Shown here: positions 56,039 to 64,000 of the stretch, piece after piece
Layout of the letters: each line of letters begins with the position of its first letter
Numbering within the stretch: position 1 is the first letter of the stretch
Assembly (NCBI GenBank): GCA_022563855.1
Contig: JADFMN010000008.1
Coordinates: forward strand, 1 to 64,000
Length of the DNA: 64,000 nt
Reading direction: 5' to 3'
DNA from: Armatimonadota bacterium
GTDB lineage: Bacteria; Armatimonadota; Fimbriimonadia; Fimbriimonadales; Fimbriimonadaceae
The notes under the pieces: generated by a model
The model's database searches: none
What the model was told of the DNA's origin: nothing
The model's input: the letters and a program-made list of their open reading frames with translations, nothing else
Translations under genes and position numbers: made by a program

Positions 56039-57208
56039 CTAACCCAACCGCAGCCAGGCGCATTTGAGATACAGCGCCTCGGGGAACTGGATGGGTGCGG
56101 GGTGGTCGAGGTCTTGGTACGTCATGTCCTCGAGGAACAGCCGAACGTGCCGGTCGCTGGCGGCGAGGCGGCAGATTTCGATGAGTTCTTTCTGGATCAA
56201 CTGATACGAGCACGAGCAGGCGATGATGCGACCGCCCGGATTCAAATGCGGTAGAGCGTTGTGCACGAGCTTCCACACGGCCCACTTCAGCGCGTCGCGC
56301 GTCTTGCTCGTCTTGCTGATCGCCGGGGGATCGAGCACGATCCAGTCGAACTTCTCGCCCTCGTTCCCTTCGAGCCATTCGAATAAATTTGCCTCGATAA
56401 ACTCTCCACTTAAACCGTTCGCTTCAAAGTCCTTGCGCGCGGTTGCGAGCGCCTTTTCGTGCAGGTCGATGCCGACCACAGAAGCCCCGGCACGTGCGGC
56501 GTGCATGGAGAATGCGCCGGTGTAGCAGAAGCCGTCGAGCACCCGGTCTCCCTCCAAAAGGCGCTGCGCGAACAGCCGCCGCGTGTTGCGCTGGTCGAGG
56601 TAAAAGCCGGTCTTCAATCCGTTCTTGATCAGCGCAGTCATCCGCAGTCCGTCCTCTTCGATCTCGATCTCGTCCGGCGTCTCTCCGATCAGTTGGCCGC
56701 TCGTCGGCTCGAGCCCTTCTTCCTTGCGTCCGGCCATCTCGCTCTTTTCGTACACCGACTTTGCGCCGGTCGCCGCAACCAGCGCGGGCAGCCAGACGGA
56801 CTTCAGTTTCTCCATGCCTTTTGATCGCACCTGCACGACCAAGTGACCGTCGTACTCGTCGATGATCAGGCCAGGAAGCCGATCGGCCTCGGAGTAGACG
56901 ATGCGCCGCGCGTTCGTCCCCGCGACCAACAGATCGCGCGCGGTGACAGCCGAACGAAACCGCCTTTCAAAAAACGCCTCGTCGATCAGCTCTTCTTCCA
57001 ACGACAGCACGCGAAAGCGGAACCGGCTCTGCGAGTTGTAAGTGCCAACCGCCAGAAACTCGCCCGTGCTAGAAACCAGCCGCGCCAAATCCCCGTCCTC
57101 GACATCCCCCTCCACGCGCACGACCTCGCCCCGCTGTATCCACGGGTAGAAGTTGCGCACCTTGCGCTCTTTTTTGGGTTTGAGTATGATGGTTGCCAGT
57201 TCTGACAC
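56039..57208 (-). CDS. RlmI-like class I SAM-dependent rRNA methyltransferase
   Basis: 389 aa from a GTG. N-terminal PUA domain (~1-75: LKPKKERKVRNFYPWIQRGEVVRVEGDV), a middle linker domain with YEKSEMAGRKEEGLEPTSGQLIGETPDEI, and a C-terminal Rossmann methyltransferase. SAM motif I is VLDGFCYTGAFSMHAARAGA, the acidic residue is in VVGIDLHEKALATAR, and the catalytic/target region is DWIVLDPPAISKTSKTRDAL, with a C in IIACSCSYQL. The layout matches RlmI/RlmK-type cytosine-C5 methyltransferases. A TAGAGT ends 6 nt before the GTG and there is no SD, suggesting a leaderless mRNA. Confidence 0.92.
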   Translation of the reverse strand: MSELATIILKPKKERKVRNFYPWIQRGEVVRVEGDVEDGDLARLVSSTGEFLAVGTYNSQSRFRFRVLSLEEELIDEAFFERRFRSAVTARDLLVAGTNARRIVYSEADRLPGLIIDEYDGHLVVQVRSKGMEKLKSVWLPALVAATGAKSVYEKSEMAGRKEEGLEPTSGQLIGETPDEIEIEEDGLRMTALIKNGLKTGFYLDQRNTRRLFAQRLLEGDRVLDGFCYTGAFSMHAARAGASVVGIDLHEKALATARKDFEANGLSGEFIEANLFEWLEGNEGEKFDWIVLDPPAISKTSKTRDALKWAVWKLVHNALPHLNPGGRIIACSCSYQLIQKELIEICRLAASDRHVRLFLEDMTYQDLDHPAPIQFPEALYLKCAWLRLG

Positions 57209-57214
57209 TGTGGC

Positions 57215-57220
57215 ACTCTA
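57215..57220 (-). promoter_or_regulatory. Putative -10 of leaderless RlmI-like gene
   Basis: TAGAGT on the minus strand ends 6 nt before the GTG at 57208. No SD is visible. Confidence 0.5.
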
Positions 57221-57247
57221 CCTGCGGTTCGGCCCGACTCGTGGGGT

Positions 57248-58516
57248 CTAGAAAGATGGCTTCAGTTTCACGCTGAAATCCGACGACTTGATCGGGGTGA
57301 TCGTGTAAACATCGATGTCGAAGCCGTTTGCGGCGTGAGAGCAGGCATCTATCAGACCCCGGACGCTGGACAACTCTAGGACGGATTCGCCGGATACATA
57401 CGTCACTCCTGGGCCGTAGTACATGCTGCCGTACGGCGAAACGAGAATGAGCGTCTTTTCGTATCCGGCGCCAAACTCTTCAACATCGTTCGTGAACAAA
57501 GGTGAAAATTCTAGCGAGAACTCGATTTGATGGTCGCTACGTTCCGAATCCCAAGCAAGTGGGTACTCAGTAGCTCGAATTGAAGTTCCGGCCAGGCTGA
57601 TCGACGCACCGACAAACGAATGCGACTGGCGCGGCACGGTCAGTGTCTCCTCCTGGCCGCTGGCACGTGCTGGCACTAACGTGGCATCGATGTGGATCGT
57701 CTCCCTCGCCCACGTCCCGTGTACGAGTCGTCCGGAAAGTCCAATCGCCATCGGCTCGGCGACTGGCGGAACGTTATCGAGCCTAACCCCAGCGATCTCA
57801 TGATCACGCATCAGCAGCGACCAGACCTCGTTCGTGTGCTCGTCGCCTGTCGGCAGGAACGACGCCTGCCCCCGGAGGAAGACGTACTCGCCTGCTGCGC
57901 CACCAGTCGGCTCAGAGCTAAATGCATCGGTCGTCAACGTCATTCTCGCCCAGGACTGGTATGCAGTGCATTTGATCACAACCGATCCCGCCAAGAACTC
58001 GACTACTGGTCGCTCAGGGAGGTCAACCATCTCCACCAAGTTGGCCAGGGGGAGGCGCGCGATCTCCTTCCTGTTGCGCGCGATTACGAGGTGCCCGCTC
58101 GCAGCCGAGTTCAGGTCTTCCGCTGTGATACCAATCCCGAGATTCGCGGCCTCTGACTCTTCGTCTCCCGTACGCTTAACAAAGACGCGCCCAACTCTCT
58201 TCCGGTCTTCATCTTCAAGCCAAATCTTGGGAAGTTTGACGTCGGTGTCGTAAAAGCGGTTGCTCCACTCCAATTCTCCGTTCAGCCAAATGACATACGA
58301 GTCCTCGGCTGGCACGTCCTCCCACCTTGCGAATCCGAAATAGCCGACTCGTGCCAGAAATCGAGACTCCGGAACGCGGTCGATTCCAACCAGTTCGTAG
58401 TTCTCGGTCGTGATGTCGGGCGAGTTGAGTTGAAAACCTATGCCCAGCAGACCGGCCACGGCCGCTGTGATCACGACCATCGTCCACATCCTGCCGGAGC
58501 CCGAGGCGCTAGACAT
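57248..58516 (-). CDS. Membrane-anchored protein of unknown function, paralog A
   Basis: 422 aa from the ATG at 58516; an in-frame codon 27 nt upstream lacks support. The N-terminus MSSASGSGRMWTMVVITAAVAGLLGIGFQL gives one TM anchor. The rest is extracytoplasmic and beta-rich: YELVGIDRVPESRF, SYVIWLNGELEWSNRFYDTDVKLPKIWLEDED, and VFVKRTGDEESEA. The C-terminus contains SLEFSPLFTNDVEEFGAGYEKTLILVSPYGSMYYGPGVTYVSGESVLEL. It shares block after block with the gene at 58684-59961 (about 168 bp apart). No known domain recognised. Confidence 0.78.
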   Translation of the reverse strand: MSSASGSGRMWTMVVITAAVAGLLGIGFQLNSPDITTENYELVGIDRVPESRFLARVGYFGFARWEDVPAEDSYVIWLNGELEWSNRFYDTDVKLPKIWLEDEDRKRVGRVFVKRTGDEESEAANLGIGITAEDLNSAASGHLVIARNRKEIARLPLANLVEMVDLPERPVVEFLAGSVVIKCTAYQSWARMTLTTDAFSSEPTGGAAGEYVFLRGQASFLPTGDEHTNEVWSLLMRDHEIAGVRLDNVPPVAEPMAIGLSGRLVHGTWARETIHIDATLVPARASGQEETLTVPRQSHSFVGASISLAGTSIRATEYPLAWDSERSDHQIEFSLEFSPLFTNDVEEFGAGYEKTLILVSPYGSMYYGPGVTYVSGESVLELSSVRGLIDACSHAANGFDIDVYTITPIKSSDFSVKLKPSF

Positions 58517-58683
58517 CGCGGTTGCCTCTTGGGGACTGCGCAAGTAATTCCTCGCTGGTCAAGTCGAAACTCGATCGCTGGTTCCAGTTACGGATCACAC
58601 ACACCTTGCGTCCCTTTTTCGGATTGATGACGACGTTTGCTAACATGGCCCCTGAGGACACTGTACCTGTAGCGTGGGAAGCG

Positions 58684-59961
58684 TTAGTAGCCCCAGACTC
58701 TGGGCTTCAACCGCAGACTGAAGTCCTCCACTTCCCGCGATCGAACCGTGTAGACGTCGATATCGAATCCCAGTCTATCGTGTGTACACTCCTCGATGAG
58801 TTGGTTCGCATCGTATATGTGCAAGACAGATTCGCCCGGAAGATAGTAGGCGATTCCCCGACCCCAATATGTGGATATCTTGACGCCAGGGGCGAGTAGG
58901 ACGAGCGATTGCTCGCTCTCATGAGCGAACGCGCTCCAATCGTCGGTAAATGAACTCCTGAGGTTGAGTGAGAAGCCAATTTGGTGGTCGTCCTGGCTGT
59001 AGCTATCTTTGACTTCTCGGCGCGACGTGCCCTGTAATTCGATCGATCCTCCCGGGAAGGTCAGCGACTGCCTTGGAACAGATAACTCCTCCTCCGGAAC
59101 TAGTGTTGGGAGTATTTCAATGGAGGACACATCGACATGCAAGGTCGTCCTTTCCCACGTCCCACGCACGATCCGCCCCGTTACCTCGAGCGCCATCGGC
59201 GAAGGATATGCCGTCGCACTGTCAAAGTTGACTTTCCCGTTATTTCCGCCGGGCATCAGCATCAATTGAAATCTGACAGTGTCCTCGAGGCCCTTCGCCA
59301 GTATCGACGCTTGTCCAACGACCAGGAGGAGCTCTCCCTCTTTGTCCTCTCCCCGCAATTGTGTTTCAATACCATAGGTTGCTAGCTTCATCCGAAGATT
59401 GCCAGACAATTGTTCTAGGCTGAAGACGACGGACTTGTCCGCAACCCGGACGCTAGACCGTAGCGGGAAGTCGACTGCCAGCGCTGAGTTCTTCAACGGG
59501 ATTCGGGCGATGACAGTCTTGCCCCGCGCGACAACGATTTCCCCACTTGATGCGGCCGACCAGTCATCACTCCTGATAGCGACCCCGATCATCCCACCGG
59601 TCTCATGTGGCTCCCAACCTCCAACGCGCCGAGTGCGGATGCGGCGGACGCGCTTTCCGTGCTCGTCTTCTATCCATACGTGCGGCAGTCGAGGCCGCAC
59701 CTCGTAATACCGATTGCTCCATTGCAAGGATCCGTTGAGCCACACGACGTATTCGTAGCGCTTCGGCACGTCCATCCACTGTCCTTCACCACCTAAGTAC
59801 ACGCTCCGATCGTTCGGCACGCGATCAATTCCGAGCAAGTGATACTCTTCTTTTGTGATCGCAGGTGCGTTGGCGATAACCCCCGCGCCGAACAAACTGA
59901 CCACGACCGCCGTGATCACGGCCATCGTCCACACCCTGCCGGAGCCTGCCGGACTAGGCAT
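58684..59961 (-). CDS. Membrane-anchored protein of unknown function, paralog B
   Basis: 425 aa. N-terminal MPSPAGSGRVWTMAVITAVVVSLFGAGV TM anchor, SD GAGAGGA upstream. Matching blocks with paralog A include YHLLGIDRVPNDRS, EYVVWLNGSLQWSNRYYEV, RLPHVWIEDEHGKRVRRI, and the C-terminal GFSLNLRSSFTDDWSAFAHESEQSLVLLAPG and LPGESVLHIYDANQLIEECTHDRLGFDIDVYTV. The repeated 'IWLNG.L.WSNR(F/Y)Y' is a strong pair-specific marker. A tandem duplication of an unknown extracellular module. Confidence 0.78.
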   Translation of the reverse strand: MPSPAGSGRVWTMAVITAVVVSLFGAGVIANAPAITKEEYHLLGIDRVPNDRSVYLGGEGQWMDVPKRYEYVVWLNGSLQWSNRYYEVRPRLPHVWIEDEHGKRVRRIRTRRVGGWEPHETGGMIGVAIRSDDWSAASSGEIVVARGKTVIARIPLKNSALAVDFPLRSSVRVADKSVVFSLEQLSGNLRMKLATYGIETQLRGEDKEGELLLVVGQASILAKGLEDTVRFQLMLMPGGNNGKVNFDSATAYPSPMALEVTGRIVRGTWERTTLHVDVSSIEILPTLVPEEELSVPRQSLTFPGGSIELQGTSRREVKDSYSQDDHQIGFSLNLRSSFTDDWSAFAHESEQSLVLLAPGVKISTYWGRGIAYYLPGESVLHIYDANQLIEECTHDRLGFDIDVYTVRSREVEDFSLRLKPRVWGY

Positions 59962-60309
59962 GGCCGTGTCCTCTCAAGACATCTGCATTGAGCAGCGGCT
60001 GTACTCGTCGGACGGCAGCCCCAGCACCCGCGCGGTCCGAAAATCGGCTGAGCTTCTCCTTCATAGCGACGCTCGCGACCCAATGGTACCGGACGACCGA
60101 TGCCCGCCGCGACGGCTCCTCCACTAGCGATGCACAGTAGGTGTTGGCCTTCATGGTAGTGCGACATTGGAGGAGTCGCAGTTCTGAAACTACTATCAGT
60201 TTCTGACGAAGGTCATACGCTCGATGCTGTGAAAAGCGCGGAGACCTCCGCGCACTCCGAAAAGGACTGAGATGCGTTGCGGCCCCGCAGGTACACTTCC
60301 AGGCTCGAA
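59962..60309. other. Intergenic region between paralog B and ileS
   Basis: No convincing gene; a 66-codon minus-strand frame at 59954-60154 lacks an SD. It contains a perfect hairpin GCGCGGAG-AC-CTCCGCGC at 60236-60253. On the minus strand this is followed by TTTT, so it could terminate minus-strand transcription or act in the leader of paralog B. TACACT at 60292-60297 could be the ileS -10, giving a 12-nt leader. Confidence 0.5.
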
Positions 60310-63080
<2,771 letters not shown>

Positions 63081-63081
<1 letters not shown>

Positions 63082-63602
63082 TGCCAAGGTTGTTCTTCGG
63101 ACTGTCGCTCACGATGCTGGCGCTCGACCAATTCCTGAAGTTCTGGGTCAGGGTGGCGGCAGACGAGACCGCTGGCCGAAGCGTCGCAGTGCTGTGGCCG
63201 GAGGTGTTCGAGCTGAAGCTGGTGTACAACGAGGGGATCGCGTTCGGCATGTTGCAGGGGATCGGCCTCTGGCTCGCGCCGATCGCGCTGATCATCGCTG
63301 GCTGGGCGGGCTACTTCAGCCTCAAGAACCCGAACGAGCCGCGCGTCGCACACATTACGATGGCTCTACTGGCCGCCGGCGCGATCGGCAACCTCATCGA
63401 CCGGCTCGCGCTGGGAAAGGTCACCGACATGTTCTGGATCAGGGCGATCAACTTTCCGGTATTCAACGTCGCGGACGCCTGCATCACAGTCGCAGGGGTC
63501 TTGATGACGTACCGCATTCTTGCGGAGATCTTCACAAAGCGCCCAGTAAAAGCACCGGGTGCCAGCTCTGCCGAAACCCCTCCCAGCGACGATTCCCAAT
63601 AG
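63081..63602 (+). CDS. lspA: Lipoprotein signal peptidase (signal peptidase II)
   Basis: 173 aa from the ATG at 63081, which overlaps the ileS stop by one base; longer in-frame starts lie inside ileS. It cleaves prolipoprotein signals before the lipidated Cys. Four helices; catalytic Asp residues are in GNLIDRLALGKVTDMF and FNVADACITVAGV; LVYNEGIAFGML is the third family motif. A C-terminal tail of ~25 residues (KRPVKAPGASSAETPPSDDSQ) is non-conserved. ileS-lspA order is a common bacterial arrangement. Confidence 0.95.
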
Positions 63603-63683
63603 CGACTCGCGGGTTATCGGTCAGAATAGGGCCGTTCGGCGCGCTTGCAACTTGCCGAGCCTCTCGGGTGTATTGAAGACATC

Positions 63684-64000
63684 ATGCGACGAATTCCGCC
63701 AATTGGTTCCGGCTGGGTACTGCTGGCCGCTCTCGCCGTGCCGGTCATCATCGCGATTTGCAAGCCGGTCGCCAAGAAGGTCGCAGCAGGCTTCCGCAAA
63801 TTCGGCGATGCGATCGACACAGCGTCCAAAGACGTCGACGAGACGAAAGCCAAGGGAGAGCGCGAGGCAGAAGCGGCGCCGAAGGCAGCCTCAAAAGCCG
63901 CCACTAAGCCGAAAGCCGCAACGAAGCCGAAAGCGCCAGCGAAGAAAAAGGCAGCTGCAAAGCCGAAAGCCGCCGCTCGCAAACCCGCTGCGAAAAAGAA
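63684..64000 (+). CDS. Single-pass membrane protein with Ala/Lys/Pro-rich histone-H1-like tail (truncated by window)
   Basis: At least 105 codons from the ATG at 63684, running off the end. The N-terminus MRRIPPIGSGWVLLAALAVPVIIAICK contains a TM helix. Next comes a short amphipathic helical segment (VAKKVAAGFRKFGDAIDTASKDVDETKAK). After ~res 65 the sequence is a low-complexity repeat of A/K/P (KAATKPKAPAKKKAAAKPKAA), like the DNA-binding tails of histone H1 and some bacterial DNA-binding proteins. The minus-strand open frame over the same bases is a shadow. Possible role: membrane-nucleoid tether, inference only. Confidence 0.7.
   Translation, partial: MRRIPPIGSGWVLLAALAVPVIIAICKPVAKKVAAGFRKFGDAIDTASKDVDETKAKGEREAEAAPKAASKAATKPKAATKPKAPAKKKAAAKPKAAARKPAAKK

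Noticed and set aside
59954-60154. 66-codon minus-strand frame upstream of paralog B
   Set aside because: No SD, no recognisable domain, and it overlaps the start of paralog B. Could be a leader peptide but evidence is insufficient.
60160-60309. T-box riboswitch upstream of ileS
   Set aside because: No AGGGTGG-type T-box sequence or specifier stem is visible.

Overview
The window looks like the chromosome of a diderm, aerobic bacterium at roughly 60% G+C (estimated by eye). It carries signal peptidase II, an apolipoprotein N-acyltransferase-like protein, lipoproteins, complex I genes, Suf Fe-S assembly and many secreted proteins of unknown function. Gene content (DUF4127, tandem DUF4139-type proteins, M3 oligopeptidase F, the FCGxCxxxVYN domain) would fit Armatimonadota/Fimbriimonadia, but that is an inference of moderate strength. 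No phage, CRISPR array, intact insertion sequence or rRNA gene was found.

Layout. 1-5.1 kb: tRNA-Pro(CGG), a membrane protein paired with an atypical P-II protein, a secreted Ig/TPR protein, tRNA-Pro(GGG), phosphopentomutase and a small secreted protein. 5.2-9.3 kb: an MBL-fold hydrolase converging on an overlapping DUF4127-ruvA-ruvB operon. 9.3-17.4 kb: unknown secreted or anchored proteins, the ComM-like ATPase, an FtsB-like coiled-coil protein, pyruvate kinase and a DinB-like protein. 17.7-22.7 kb: oligopeptidase F, DoxX, a CDF metal exporter and recN. 22.8-26.0 kb: two tandem DUF4139-type secreted paralogs. 26.0-28.5 kb: zinc-ligand-poor L33 and L32, tRNA-Leu(TAA), a thioredoxin/TPR protein and pyroglutamyl peptidase. 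28.7-41.0 kb: a Ca/cation antiporter, a sugar isomerase-like protein, then nuoG-H-J-K-L-M-(UroD-like)-N on the minus strand, without nuoI and without nuoA-F. 41-48 kb: small membrane proteins and lipoproteins, sufB, a decayed nucleotidyltransferase fragment, an AlkB-like dioxygenase, MsrB and a polysaccharide deacetylase. 48-57 kb: a CocE-type hydrolase, a second DoxX-like protein, DUF503, an Lnt-like protein, tandem Usp and an RlmI-like methyltransferase. 57-64 kb: two tandem membrane-anchored paralogs, ileS-lspA, and a truncated histone-H1-like membrane protein running off the window.

The most interesting signals are non-coding. (1) Degenerate heptamer and decamer tandem arrays sit at the 3' flanks of genes, including within about 20 bp of the 3' end of all three tRNA genes. 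They resemble the heptameric STRR repeats known from cyanobacteria. (2) A superfamily of hairpin-forming intergenic repeats recurs in at least nine places. (3) One dispersed repeat sits exactly inside another, which looks like a nested insertion. (4) Many genes have a TAnnnT box ending 5-9 nt before the start codon and no Shine-Dalgarno sequence, suggesting widespread leaderless transcription.

Functionally the coding part is mostly housekeeping: respiration, DNA repair (ruvAB, recN, AlkB-like), envelope maturation (lspA, Lnt-like), translation (ileS, L32, L33, three tRNAs) and a large set of secreted or membrane-anchored lineage-specific proteins.
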